Shown piece after piece: positions 37,113 to 45,914 of a stretch of 64,000 nt of DNA. A model generated the notes under the pieces. That model worked only from the letters and a program-made list of their open reading frames with translations. It was not told the DNA's origin and searched no databases. A program made the position numbers and the translations under genes. Positions within the stretch are counted from its first letter, which is position 1. Each line of letters begins with the position of its first letter. Source of the stretch: Chryseobacterium aahli (lineage in GTDB: Bacteria > Bacteroidota > Bacteroidia > Flavobacteriales > Weeksellaceae); NCBI RefSeq assembly GCF_022699665.1, contig NZ_JALDNB010000003.1, positions 124,001 to 188,000 of the forward strand, in the 5' to 3' direction.

Positions 37113-37682
37113 TTATTTTGATTCCAGAAAAAAGCGGCTTAAAGTTTCGCGTGACAGACCTAGGTAAGCGGCCAAAGTGATTTTTGGTATTCTCTGCAAA
37201 AGAGAAGGGTAGTATTTCAGAAACTGTTCGTAGCGTTCTTTTGCGCTCATCGTCATCAGTGAAAGAATTCTTCTTTGGTTTGAAATATGTCCGCCGATGG
37301 CTTTTTTCAAAAAGAAATCAGTCATTTTGGGAACTTCAGTCAGAAGTTGTTGATAATCATTAAAAGAAAGTTTTAAAACTATCGTATCTTCCAGACATTG
37401 CAGTGACTTAGTAGCTTTTGATTGTGTGTAAAATGCTGCATAATCGCTTTCCCACCAATCTTCCATTGAAAACGAAATGATGTGTTCTTTGGCTTCAGCG
37501 TCAGTGTAAAAAAGTTTTAGAAGACCTGAAACAATAAAATAGACATGGTCTACCTGATCATTTTCGCTGATGATCATTTCACGTTTTTTGAAATGCTGTT
37601 CCGTGAAAAATGATTCAACAACCGAAAATTCTTCGTCTGTCAAAGGAATTGTTTTGTTTATATGGTCTTTGAGGATGTTCAT
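37113..37682 (-). CDS. Crp/Fnr family transcription regulator
   Basis: A 189-residue regulator. A cyclic-nucleotide-type sensory beta-roll (about 10-120; VDHVYFIVSGLLKLFYTDAE) is followed by a winged helix whose recognition part is ITLAAYLGLSRETLSRFF near the C-terminus. It has no cysteine cluster like Fnr. The ligand and targets are unknown. It lies between the TrxR-like gene (42 bp) and ridA (75 bp), which suggests it controls one or both. Confidence 0.88.
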   Translation of the reverse strand: MNILKDHINKTIPLTDEEFSVVESFFTEQHFKKREMIISENDQVDHVYFIVSGLLKLFYTDAEAKEHIISFSMEDWWESDYAAFYTQSKATKSLQCLEDTIVLKLSFNDYQQLLTEVPKMTDFFLKKAIGGHISNQRRILSLMTMSAKERYEQFLKYYPSLLQRIPKITLAAYLGLSRETLSRFFLESK

Positions 37683-37724
37683 TAGGTTTAATTTAATAAA
37701 TAGATTGAATAATCTATCTTAGTT

Positions 37725-38633
37725 CTAAAAACAATCCGTCACCAATTCCATATTCACCATTGCGCCAGCTACATTTCCTGTCATCACAGCGTTGGAAACC
37801 GAACGCATCATCGAAGAATTGTCACCGCAAACAAAGAGCCCAGGAACATTTGTTTTCTGAAACATATCTGTTTTGATATGACCCATTTCTGTGAGCTCGC
37901 AACCTAAACTTTCAGGGATATCAGAATGTTGCTGAAAAGGAAAAGCTCCATAAACCGCTTCAAAATCGATTTCTTTTTCATCATCAAAAACAAGGCTTTT
38001 TACATACCCATTTTCATTTTTCAACTCTGAAATTTCTGTTTCAATAATGTCAATCTGATTGTTTTTAAGTTTTTCAAATTGTTCAGAAGTGAAATTGGCT
38101 TTTCCTCTTGTCATAATCGTAACATTTTCTGTCAGATTTTTTACTAAAGAAGCGATGTGAACAGCCTTATCTCCATTCGCAATAATTCCAGTTTTCTTGC
38201 CTTTGTATTCATAACCATGACAATACGGACAGTGAATAAGCGAAATTCCCCATGATTCTTTAAAACCTTTGATGTTTGGAACTTCGTCAATTATTCCAGT
38301 GGCAACAATGATTTTTTTTGATTTAAAAGTTTCACCGTTTTCTGTTTGAATTTCGAATCCGAAGTCTGTTTTTTGAGCTGAAACCGCTTTACCATCATAA
38401 AAATCAACCGTATCATATTCTTCAACCTGACTTTTAGCTATTGTTGAAATTTTGGCAGGTGAACTTCCGTCATGAGTCAGAAAATTATGCGAATGAGGCG
38501 TTTGTTCATTACAAGGTTTTCCACTGTCGATGACCAAAGTCTTTCTTAAAGATCTTCCTAAAGCCATTGCGGCAGATAACCCTGAGTAACTTCCCCCGAT
38601 AATGATAACGTCAAATAAATTAGGCTGTTTCAT
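37725..38633 (-). CDS. NAD(P)/FAD-dependent oxidoreductase, thioredoxin reductase-like
   Basis: A 302-residue flavoprotein. The FAD-binding motif is at the N-terminus (VIIGGSYSGLSAAMALGRS), the redox-active CxxC is HCPYCHGYE (about 135-143), and the final FAD motif is GLFVCGDNSS (about 270). The CPYC pair differs from the CATC of true thioredoxin reductases; such proteins form a broad group whose partner is often unknown. It leads the group with the Crp regulator and RidA and is divergent from the fur gene. Confidence 0.85.
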   Translation of the reverse strand: MKQPNLFDVIIIGGSYSGLSAAMALGRSLRKTLVIDSGKPCNEQTPHSHNFLTHDGSSPAKISTIAKSQVEEYDTVDFYDGKAVSAQKTDFGFEIQTENGETFKSKKIIVATGIIDEVPNIKGFKESWGISLIHCPYCHGYEYKGKKTGIIANGDKAVHIASLVKNLTENVTIMTRGKANFTSEQFEKLKNNQIDIIETEISELKNENGYVKSLVFDDEKEIDFEAVYGAFPFQQHSDIPESLGCELTEMGHIKTDMFQKTNVPGLFVCGDNSSMMRSVSNAVMTGNVAGAMVNMELVTDCF

Positions 38634-38717
38634 ATGATATAACTGATTTTTCTTGTTTAAATTCTTGCCAAAGTTAGAATAATTTTTTATTATTGCAACA
38701 TAATCGCATTAATAAAA

Positions 38718-39092
38718 ATGAAACGAAGAAGTACACCTACCAAAGAAGCCGTTCTTACATTGCTCACCAATACCCGGAAGGCGATGAGTCAGGATGCGAT
38801 CGAAAAAAATATTGATGTGAATATGGATCGTGCTACAATTTACCGTGTGCTCAACCGTTTTTGTGAAGACGGAATTCTCCACCGCATCGTTGCAGAAGAT
38901 GGCAAACAGTATTTTGCAGTCTGCATCAAATGTGAAGAAAAGAAACTGGCAGACCATCATTTTCATTTCCGATGTACGAATTGTCTGACGATAGAATGTC
39001 TGCCGGTTCCGGTGCAGTTTTCTTTACCACAAGGATATCAGGTAGCAACTGTAAATTGTATTTTGACGGGTGTTTGTAAAGATTGCGCTTAG
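38718..39092 (+). CDS. Fur family metal-dependent regulator
   Basis: A 124-residue regulator. A winged helix (about 10-75; ATIYRVLNRFCEDGILHRI) precedes a dimerisation domain with metal-site residues: HHFHFRCTNC (about 85-94) and the C-terminal CILTGVCKDC, giving two CxxC-type zinc pairs. Whether it senses iron, zinc or peroxide cannot be told from sequence. Divergent from the TrxR-like gene, with about 85 bp of shared promoter region. It ends 4 bp before the convergent SDR gene. Confidence 0.88.
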   Translation: MKRRSTPTKEAVLTLLTNTRKAMSQDAIEKNIDVNMDRATIYRVLNRFCEDGILHRIVAEDGKQYFAVCIKCEEKKLADHHFHFRCTNCLTIECLPVPVQFSLPQGYQVATVNCILTGVCKDCA

Positions 39093-39096
39093 GACT

Positions 39097-39888
39097 TTAT
39101 ATAGTTTTCAAAACACCACCATCTGCTCTCAGACTCGCTCCGTTTGTTGCAACAGATAATGGACTAGAAAGATATGTTGCAAGATTGGCAATTTCTTTTG
39201 GATTAATAAATCTTTGGAGCAAAGAATCTGGATTGGTTTGTTGTATGATTGCAGCTTTCATCTGATCTACAGTGATGTTTTGAACTTGTGCAAAATGTTC
39301 TATGGTCGAAGCCACACCATCAGAATAAGTCGGTCCGCCAAGGATTGTATTGACAGTGACTTCCGTGCCTTTGGTTAATTTTGATAAACCGTTGCTGATT
39401 GCCATCATCGAAGCTTTTGTCATTCCGTAATGGATCATATTTCCCGGGATGTTTACTCCAGATTCACTGCTGATGAACAAGATTCTTCCCCAGTTTTTTT
39501 CCAACATTTTGGGCATAAGCTTTCTTGATAATTTTATGGAGCTCATCACATTCACTTCAAAAATATGATACCAGTCTTCATCGGAAATAGTTTCAAAATT
39601 TTTCAGCTCAAAAATTCCGACATTATTAATTAAAATATCAATATCATTTAGCTGTTCAAGCAAATTGTTTACTTCATTTTTATTGGAAAAATCGGCAGGA
39701 ATTCCTGAAACTTTTGCGTCAGGAAATTGTTCTGTTAGTTGTAAAACTGCTTTTTCAGTTTTTTCTTTTTGTCTTCCGTTGATGATGACTTCTGCGCCTT
39801 CCTGTAATAACTGTTGCGCGATTGCATATCCAATTCCCTGTGTTGAACCGCTGATAAAAGCTTTTTTTGATGTTAATTCTAAATTCAT
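39097..39888 (-). CDS. SDR family oxidoreductase
   Basis: A 263-residue NAD(P)-dependent short-chain dehydrogenase. The cofactor motif is ISGSTQGIGYAIAQQL (about 12-27), with NNVGIFE (about 88), the catalytic Ser in LFISSESG (about 140) and the Tyr/Lys pair in HYGMTKASM (about 155). The substrate is unknown. The TetR gene lies 51 bp upstream, and the same operator-like sequence precedes both genes, so this SDR is probably the TetR target. Confidence 0.88.
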   Translation of the reverse strand: MNLELTSKKAFISGSTQGIGYAIAQQLLQEGAEVIINGRQKEKTEKAVLQLTEQFPDAKVSGIPADFSNKNEVNNLLEQLNDIDILINNVGIFELKNFETISDEDWYHIFEVNVMSSIKLSRKLMPKMLEKNWGRILFISSESGVNIPGNMIHYGMTKASMMAISNGLSKLTKGTEVTVNTILGGPTYSDGVASTIEHFAQVQNITVDQMKAAIIQQTNPDSLLQRFINPKEIANLATYLSSPLSVATNGASLRADGGVLKTI

Positions 39889-39904
39889 TGTAACTAAATT
39901 TTAT

Positions 39905-39926
39905 TTTTGTAATGATTAATCCAAAA
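39905..39926 (-). promoter_or_regulatory. Operator-like site before the SDR gene
   Basis: TTTTGTA, an 8-bp spacer ATGATTAA, and TCCAAAA form an imperfect inverted repeat 16 bp upstream of the SDR start. Nineteen of 22 bases match the site before tetR (40527-40548). Confidence 0.6.
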
Positions 39927-39939
39927 ATGGATAAAAAAA

Positions 39940-40521
39940 TTAGCTGAGAACAGCCAATTGCATTTCTATTTGTTGAGACAAGATTTTTTTATCGGGATAC
40001 ATTCGTCTTAAGGTATTCAGACCGCACCAAAAAGTGATGAGGTATTTTCCTAAAATAGATGCCTCAGTTTTATTTTTTAATTCTCCTTTTTCTTGAGCTT
40101 CTCGGATCGCTTTAGTGTACATTTCTTCAACTTCTTTAAGGATTTGTACGGCTTCTTTTTCCAGATTCTCATCAATGTAAGTCATTTCTACAACTGTATT
40201 TGCGATGATGCAACCTTTTAAATGAGCAGGTTCGTTTTCATCAGCAATTGCCCGGAAGAAATCTTTAATCAGTTCAATGGGGGTGTTATTTTTCTCCAGA
40301 TTATTTTTAAATTCAGCAAAAGCCAGTCTTCTCTGGTTGATTACTTCTTTGAAAACCTGCTTTTTTCCCCCTTTAAATGTATTGTAAAAACTTCCGCTTC
40401 CTGCTCCGGTAACGGTTAACAGGTCATTCAGTGAAGTCGCAGTATAACCTTTTTTCCAAAAAATATCCTGTGCCTTATTAATGAGTTCTGCATTGTCGTG
40501 AATGTTGGGTCTTCCTCTCAT
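39940..40521 (-). CDS. TetR/AcrR family repressor
   Basis: A 193-residue one-component regulator. The N-terminal helix-turn-helix region reads INKAQDIFWKKGYTATSLND, continuing LLTVTGAGSGSFYNTFKGGK (about 13-52). The C-terminal helices form the ligand domain. It is upstream of the SDR gene on the same strand, and its own promoter overlaps an operator-like inverted repeat, so autoregulation is likely. The ligand is unknown. Confidence 0.9.
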   Translation of the reverse strand: MRGRPNIHDNAELINKAQDIFWKKGYTATSLNDLLTVTGAGSGSFYNTFKGGKKQVFKEVINQRRLAFAEFKNNLEKNNTPIELIKDFFRAIADENEPAHLKGCIIANTVVEMTYIDENLEKEAVQILKEVEEMYTKAIREAQEKGELKNKTEASILGKYLITFWCGLNTLRRMYPDKKILSQQIEMQLAVLS

Positions 40522-40526
40522 TTTAT

Positions 40527-40551
40527 TTTTGTAATGATTGATACAAAATTA
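40527..40551 (-). promoter_or_regulatory. tetR promoter with overlapping operator
   Basis: The inverted repeat TTTTGTA-ATGATTGA-TACAAAA (40527-40548) lies 5 bp upstream of the tetR start. The minus-strand -7 box TAATTTTG (40544-40551) overlaps its edge, so a bound repressor would block this promoter. Confidence 0.62.
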
Positions 40552-40623
40552 GCAAAATATATTTAACAACAAACATTTTCATAAAAAAACATATTGAAAT
40601 GTGTTTTAATATTTGGAATAATT

Positions 40624-41328
40624 TTAATTTTTGTCTTTTAAAGAATCTACTTTCGGTTTTTCTTCGACAATAGACATTTTATTTTCAAAAGGTTTAGCTT
40701 CTAAAACTGTAATGCTGGTCTGTTCTTTTCCAAGATTGTATTGTACGAAAACGGTTTTCTCAGTACTGCGGATGATGTAGGTGTTTACGTTTTTCCAGTT
40801 GTTGCAAGAGTGCATATATCCTAAATTATATGCTTCTGGATCTTCTTTTTTCAGGCGTTCTTCTTCACCTTCTCTTAGCGGTTCGCCGGTATTTATTTTT
40901 ACACCACCCACATTTTTTATCAGCTCATCAAAACTCTTCTGAATCTCGAGCGGAGAGAATTTTTTGTCTTTAAATTCCTCAGATATTCTTATTTCTGCTT
41001 TAAAGGTTTTTCCTTCCATTACAGTGTACGTTCCGTGATCATAGAAGTATTCTTTATCAAAATCTTTGGTTTGTCCGTTACCATGATATAAGCTGGGGTC
41101 GGTAAATGCATAACCTTCCGGAAGCTTAAAATAAGGGAAGATTCCATGAAATTTATCGGTCACCGGAATTTTACTGATGTTGTAACCCGTATCTGAAATT
41201 GCTTCTCCTGAGTTATCTGTAACGGAAGTCACAGTGGTAGAATCTTGCTGAGGTGCCGGTTGCTCTTTTTTATTGCATGACCACAAAGTAAGTGCCGACA
41301 AGGCATTTAGTAAAAGGATATTCTTCAT
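40624..41328 (-). CDS. Hypothetical lipoprotein
   Basis: A 234-residue probable lipoprotein. The signal ends at ALSALTLWSC, with the lipidated Cys near residue 18, followed by a Lys/Glu/Pro-rich linker with many Gln and Thr. The globular part (about 55-215) has no motif I recognise. It ends with a charged Lys/Glu tail. Isolated between the tetR and S41 peptidase genes on the same strand. Confidence 0.7.
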   Translation of the reverse strand: MKNILLLNALSALTLWSCNKKEQPAPQQDSTTVTSVTDNSGEAISDTGYNISKIPVTDKFHGIFPYFKLPEGYAFTDPSLYHGNGQTKDFDKEYFYDHGTYTVMEGKTFKAEIRISEEFKDKKFSPLEIQKSFDELIKNVGGVKINTGEPLREGEEERLKKEDPEAYNLGYMHSCNNWKNVNTYIIRSTEKTVFVQYNLGKEQTSITVLEAKPFENKMSIVEEKPKVDSLKDKN

Positions 41329-41437
41329 AATTCAATCTATTGAGAGGTGTCGTTATGCTTTTCTGTGGTAGCAAAATTGGTGCTAAAGAGGGTGAAGACT
41401 ATTTAAAATTATGTTAAATAGTAAATAAGGTGATTAA

Positions 41438-43177
41438 TTATTTCAAATCATTCAAAACCCTTTCAAACTCTAAGTCTTTTTTATCTAAAATATCCTGGTC
41501 TTTATATTTTATCAATTCATTGATTCTGACTCCTATTTGCTGGGTTTGGGAGTTGTCTGGGTAAAAGATTCCGTTTCCTGTAAATTCTAAAAGGTAATCT
41601 CCGGGTAGTTTTACTTTCACCAAATCACCATCTCCACCGGAAGTTTGCTGGCCAATGGTTAATGATTGAGGAAATATTTTCTGCAGACTCATAGAGTACC
41701 ATTCGCTTGCACTTCGGGTTTCAGAATTGACGAGAATAAAAACTTTTCCTTTGTAATTGTATGTTGTTTTATCTTTAATTTTTGGAAAATAATTAGCAGA
41801 ATCTTCCAGATAAATAAATGTGCCTATATTTTTGAGATTCGGAGCGTAATACTTAGAAAAATAATTTTCTACAGGCGAAAAGTATTTGTAGATGTAATGG
41901 AATGGAAAACCACCCCAATCCGGATAAGCTCTCATGTCAAAAACAATGGCTTTTTTCTTTGCAGCACTTCCTAAAATACTATCCATTTTTGCATCTATCT
42001 TGTCGTCATCTACATTGTTGATAAAGGCTAATGTTTCGTTGATTTTAAAGTAAGCAACGTCCTTATGAGTGATTTTACGGCTTTCTAGCTTCTTGATTTT
42101 ATCTTGAAGATAATTAACAATAATCTCATACTTTTCCTTATTGGAAGTGTCGATCATATCAATTTTTGTAGAAACTTTCTTGTTACTCTTAGCTGATTTT
42201 AGTTCTAAAATTTTTTGCGGAAGATCATCGGGCCAGATGAGATTATTTTCATATTTCGAAAGAACATACACCAACTTTTCTCTGTTTGAAGTAGATAAAA
42301 GTTCTCCTTTTTCTTTAATGATTTGAGAAATGCTTTTTCCATTGACGGATGTGATTTTGTCGCCCACGTTAATTTGAGCTTTTGAACATATTTCAGGTAA
42401 AATAAGATGCGTTACCAAAATGTGATCATTAATAATCTGGAAATCAAATGGCGCAAGATAGGTCATGTGATAAATATCTTTCCTGTAATTCAGCTGTTTG
42501 TAAAAGCTAAACGCATGGCTGTCTTTAAATTTTGAAACCAATTTGGCTAAAATAACTTCAAAATCTTTTCTCGAATTTATCTTTGAGTTTTCATCTAAAC
42601 TATTGTTGAAATATTCATCAAAGCCTTTGTCCATGATATACTTATGTGGGAAGAGGTAATCTACAACTCCCTGTATTTTCACCAGAGCCAACAAACGATA
42701 TTCTAAAGGCAAATTTTCTGTTTTGGAGAAAGAATATTCTTTTTCATCACTGACCAGTTTACCTTTTGGCAGGTTTTCAAAATTGTATCGATGCTTATAA
42801 ATATTGTTGAGCAAATCTTTATTGCCAGCGCTTATTTTTTTGTTCTTCCGAAACCAGTCAAAATTCTGATTCTGCAACATCAGATCCTTTGAAGTCTCAG
42901 CGGGAGCAGGTGTAATGAAATTCTTATTCAGCTTCGACGTTAATTTATTGATGACGGCATTGAAATCATCATCAGTATTGATACCTTTTACATTTGCCAA
43001 AAACAAACTGTCGGCATTTACTTTTCCGCTGGCAAGATCGGGATGATAATATTTGAGGAAGTTCCAGGTTTTGAAAAAGATAAATTGTTGTTCGGTTTGT
43101 GCGAACAGGTTTTGTTGGAAAAGGAATAATACTAAGGAAAAGATTATTCTCTTCAGATGAAACTTAGATTTAGGCAT
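41438..43177 (-). CDS. Secreted S41 family (tail-specific/C-terminal) peptidase
   Basis: A 579-residue serine protease exported by the signal peptide FHLKRIIFSLVLFLFQQNLFAQ. An upstream ATG at 43201 would add eight residues. An N-terminal helical part (about 30-230) is followed by a PDZ-like segment (AQINVGDKITSVNGKSI, about 270-290) and the S41 core (about 385-565). In the core, VFDMRAYPDWGGFP is followed by LVNSETRSASEWYSMSLQK, where the Ser of SASEW is the predicted nucleophile. The Lys of the Ser/Lys dyad is not certain. The natural substrate is unknown. Divergent from pafA. Confidence 0.85.
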   Translation of the reverse strand: MPKSKFHLKRIIFSLVLFLFQQNLFAQTEQQFIFFKTWNFLKYYHPDLASGKVNADSLFLANVKGINTDDDFNAVINKLTSKLNKNFITPAPAETSKDLMLQNQNFDWFRKNKKISAGNKDLLNNIYKHRYNFENLPKGKLVSDEKEYSFSKTENLPLEYRLLALVKIQGVVDYLFPHKYIMDKGFDEYFNNSLDENSKINSRKDFEVILAKLVSKFKDSHAFSFYKQLNYRKDIYHMTYLAPFDFQIINDHILVTHLILPEICSKAQINVGDKITSVNGKSISQIIKEKGELLSTSNREKLVYVLSKYENNLIWPDDLPQKILELKSAKSNKKVSTKIDMIDTSNKEKYEIIVNYLQDKIKKLESRKITHKDVAYFKINETLAFINNVDDDKIDAKMDSILGSAAKKKAIVFDMRAYPDWGGFPFHYIYKYFSPVENYFSKYYAPNLKNIGTFIYLEDSANYFPKIKDKTTYNYKGKVFILVNSETRSASEWYSMSLQKIFPQSLTIGQQTSGGDGDLVKVKLPGDYLLEFTGNGIFYPDNSQTQQIGVRINELIKYKDQDILDKKDLEFERVLNDLK

Positions 43178-43278
43178 ATTGATTTTTGTGATTGGAATCA
43201 TTTTTAGCTGTGATTTAAACTAAAAGTTAGTGTGTCAAATTTAAATAAAATTTCACATACCAAAACCCTGAAAACCCG

Positions 43279-43286
43279 TAAATTTG
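43279..43286 (+). promoter_or_regulatory. -7 promoter box for pafA
   Basis: TAAATTTG matches TAnnTTTG and lies 22 bp before the ATG at 43309. Confidence 0.55.
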
Positions 43287-43308
43287 TGGTCACAAAAAAA
43301 GTTATTCA

Positions 43309-44952
43309 ATGCTAAGGAAAATTACGATTGCTGCAGTTACTTTCATTTCTTTAATGACGGTGAACGCTCAGAAAAGCAAGAAATCACAGTTGGAAAGACC
43401 AAAATTGGTAGTAGGTTTGGTAATCGATCAGATGAGGTGGGATTATTTGTACCGTTTTTATGACAAATACGGCGATGATGGTTTCAAAAGATTGCTGAAC
43501 AAAGGTTTTTCTTTTAATAATGTAATGATTCCTTATGTTCCTACGGTTACAGCGATTGGTCATACCACCATTTATACGGGTTCAGTCCCATCCATTCACG
43601 GGATTGCCGGAAACGACTGGACAGATAAGGCAACCGGAAAAAATGTGTACTGTACGACAGATGCTGAAGTAAAAGGTGTGGGAACAAATGATAAGATTGG
43701 TGGTCATTCGCCAAAGAATCTTTGGAGTACAACAATTACCGATCAGTTGAGAATTGCAAGCAATTTCCAGTCGAAAGTTGTCGGAGTTTCATTGAAAGAC
43801 CGGGCGTCTATTTTGCCGGCAGGTCATAATCCGACCGGAGCTTTTTGGTTTGATGAAACGAACGGGAATTTTGTGACAAGTTCTTATTATATGAGCAGTT
43901 TGCCGGATTGGGTAAACAAGTTTAACGATCAGAAATTAGCTGAAAAATTGGTTGCTAACGGATGGAATACGTTATTGCCTATTAATCAATATACAGAAAG
44001 TACAAGAGACGATGTGCCTTGGGAAAAACCTGTAGGAACTGCGAAGAATCCAACTTTTCCTTACAGCAATCTTGCCGCAGATTTTGCAGTAAATAAAGGT
44101 GTCTTAAGAACTACACCATTTGGAAATACCTACACTTTAAAGTTTGCTGAAGCTGCCATCGATGGATATCAGTTAGGGGAAGATCAGATTACAGATTTTC
44201 TAGCTGTAAATATTGCGTCTACAGATTACGTGGGTCATGCCTATGGACCGAATGCCATTGAAGTGGAAGATACCTATTTGAGATTAGATATTGAATTGGC
44301 GAATTTCTTCAAAATGCTTGACAAAAAAGTAGGGAAGGGCGAATATTTGGTTTTCCTTTCGGCAGATCATGGTGGCGCTCATGCTGAGGGTTTCATGAAA
44401 GAAAATAAAATGATGACCGGATTTTTTGATGATGGTTTAGAGAAAAATCTCGGTGCAGAATTAGAAACAAAATACGCTTCAAGTAAACTGATTTTAGGGA
44501 TTGATAATTACCAGATTTATCTTAATCATCAGCTGATTACAGAGAATAAATTAGATGAAGTTGCCATCAAAAAAAGCATCATTGAAAATCTAAATAAAGA
44601 TCCACGTGTTTTATACGCAGTTGATTTGAAAGACGTAGCCAATGCTCCTATTCCTGAGCCAATTAAAACCAGAGTAATCAACGGATACAACTGGCAGCGA
44701 AGTGGTGATATTCAAATCGTTTCTCATGACGGAATGCTGCCTACCTATGCTAAAAAAGGAACAACACACAGTGTCTGGAATTCTTATGATGCACACATTC
44801 CTCTCATATTTATGGGTTGGAAAGTTCCTCATGGCGAAAGCAATGCTTCGCATTTTATGACCGATATTGCACCCACCATCGCTCAGTTTTTAAGAATTGA
44901 AAACCCAAGTGGAAATGTAGGACAACCACTAATGGAAGTTTTAGGAAAATAA
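43309..44952 (+). CDS. pafA: PafA-type alkaline phosphatase
   Basis: A 547-residue periplasmic or exported phosphatase of the alkaline phosphatase superfamily, close to the well-studied PafA of Elizabethkingia meningoseptica. The signal peptide is ITIAAVTFISLMTVNAQ. Zinc-site and nucleophile residues line up: D40 (VIDQMRWDY) and T81 (VPTVTAIGHTT), two positions later than PafA's D38 and T79, then DYVGHAYGPN, SADHGGAHAEG and THSVWNSYDAHIP. It hydrolyses phosphate monoesters to supply phosphate. Monocistronic; a poly-G/C hairpin follows. Confidence 0.93.
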   Translation: MLRKITIAAVTFISLMTVNAQKSKKSQLERPKLVVGLVIDQMRWDYLYRFYDKYGDDGFKRLLNKGFSFNNVMIPYVPTVTAIGHTTIYTGSVPSIHGIAGNDWTDKATGKNVYCTTDAEVKGVGTNDKIGGHSPKNLWSTTITDQLRIASNFQSKVVGVSLKDRASILPAGHNPTGAFWFDETNGNFVTSSYYMSSLPDWVNKFNDQKLAEKLVANGWNTLLPINQYTESTRDDVPWEKPVGTAKNPTFPYSNLAADFAVNKGVLRTTPFGNTYTLKFAEAAIDGYQLGEDQITDFLAVNIASTDYVGHAYGPNAIEVEDTYLRLDIELANFFKMLDKKVGKGEYLVFLSADHGGAHAEGFMKENKMMTGFFDDGLEKNLGAELETKYASSKLILGIDNYQIYLNHQLITENKLDEVAIKKSIIENLNKDPRVLYAVDLKDVANAPIPEPIKTRVINGYNWQRSGDIQIVSHDGMLPTYAKKGTTHSVWNSYDAHIPLIFMGWKVPHGESNASHFMTDIAPTIAQFLRIENPSGNVGQPLMEVLGK

Positions 44953-44963
44953 GATTTTAAATA

Positions 44964-45079
44964 TACCCAACAGAATCGGGGGGGGGGCACACACGCCCCC
45001 CTCTGATGTGTGTTTATTTTTGAAAAAACCCCCCCCCCCGCCGGGCCCCCCCCCCCCCCCCCCCCGATTCTGTTGGGTA
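44964..45079. other. Poly-G/poly-C hairpin after pafA
   Basis: A perfect 14-bp inverted repeat (TACCCAACAGAATC at 44964 and GATTCTGTTGGGTA at 45066) encloses a run of 10 G's (44978-44987), then 11 C's (45029-45039) and 20 C's (45046-45065). No other such runs exist in the window. It may be the pafA terminator with an extended GC-rich core, or a mis-assembled stretch where reads failed on a strong hairpin. Confidence 0.7.
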
Positions 45080-45132
45080 ATGATTTCCTCTATAGGAAAC
45101 CTTGAAGGTTTAATTCTGTCGTAAATAATTTA

Positions 45133-45450
45133 TTACTCAGTTGTTTCATCTTCATCAGAAGCCCCTTCTTCATCGTCATACTGTTCCAGATAATATGCAA
45201 AAGAAAAATCTTCCACATCATCTTCCGTGTCTTCTAAAGTAGTTAGTAAGTCTTCGAAGATTTCTAGCTGATCTACACTCATATTGACAAACTCTAAATG
45301 CAGAGGCATTTGCAGTTCACCAGAAATAACATCTGAAAGTGCGTCGAGATTATCCCCGAAATGAGCGGGAAGTTTAATTTTTTCTTTAAGCTGAGTATAA
45401 AAATCTTCGTAATCTCCGAGGTCTGCGAAGTCGATGTATGTTGTATTCAT
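45133..45450 (-). CDS. Barstar family RNase inhibitor
   Basis: A 105-residue cytoplasmic immunity protein that binds and blocks barnase-type RNases. The binding-helix segment LPAHFGDNLDALSDVISG (about 27-44) aligns with the barstar signature. D36 and D40 match barstar D35 and D39, which plug the RNase active site. Barstar's contact Trp38 is replaced by Ser39. It ends in a long acidic tail. I used the ATG at 45450; an upstream one at 45477 adds nine residues. The cognate barnase gene lies about 500 bp upstream on the same strand, with a GIY-YIG gene in between. Confidence 0.88.
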   Translation of the reverse strand: MNTTYIDFADLGDYEDFYTQLKEKIKLPAHFGDNLDALSDVISGELQMPLHLEFVNMSVDQLEIFEDLLTTLEDTEDDVEDFSFAYYLEQYDDEEGASDEDETTE

Positions 45451-45518
45451 AATTTTATTTAAATTTTTACTGTGCAAATGTATGGGTTTTTATGTCATTG
45501 AAAGACTGTAGTGGTTAC

Positions 45519-45552
45519 TGTCATTGCGAGAAGCGTAGCGACGAAGCAATCT
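45519..45552. repeat. Left inverted repeat of the GIY-YIG cassette
   Basis: A 34-base element begins TGTCATTGCGAGAAGCGTAG and ends GACGAAGCAATCT. Its inverted, near-identical partner is at 45915-45949. It lies 68 bp upstream of the barstar start. Confidence 0.8.
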
Positions 45553-45580
45553 CGCAGCGAATCTTGAGACATCTCTAATT

Positions 45581-45889
45581 TCAGAAACGATCCATAATAT
45601 TTTGAATATCATCCTTCAAATCTCTCCAATCAGAATTTAATGAATTTATTAAATTTAATTTCTTTTGTCTTGAACCTGCTTTTATCTGTTTTTCCCGAAA
45701 GATTGCATCTCCAATTTCCTGAAATGCTTCCCAATATACCAACTTATTAACATTGTATTTTGCACTGAAACTCTGCTCGTGAAACTTTTCTTTATGTTCC
45801 TGAACTCTTTTCGGGAGATTTGAAGTAACACCAGTATAAAGAACGGTATTGTTTTTATTGGTCATGATATAGATAAAGCCGGATTTCAT
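45581..45889 (-). CDS. GIY-YIG nuclease family protein
   Basis: A 102-residue single-domain protein of the small GIY-YIG (UPF0213-like) group. The active-site region reads GFIYIMTNKNNTVLYTGVTS (the GIY and YIG equivalents being FIY and YTG), followed by Lys/Arg-rich helices; a conserved Arg near residue 28 and the Glu in REKQIK (about 67-72) are the usual catalytic neighbours. It could nick DNA. It is enclosed by inverted repeats of 34-35 bp about 25-30 bp beyond each end, and sits inside the barnase/barstar operon. Its host role is unknown; the layout suggests a small mobile element. Confidence 0.85.
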   Translation of the reverse strand: MKSGFIYIMTNKNNTVLYTGVTSNLPKRVQEHKEKFHEQSFSAKYNVNKLVYWEAFQEIGDAIFREKQIKAGSRQKKLNLINSLNSDWRDLKDDIQNIMDRF

Positions 45890-45914
45890 TTGTGTTATTT
45901 TAATATTATTTAAA

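Noticed and set aside
38685-38705. Zur/Fur box between the TrxR-like and fur genes
   Set aside because: TGCAACATAATCGCA has matching TGC/GCA ends but a poor inner palindrome, so I do not call it.
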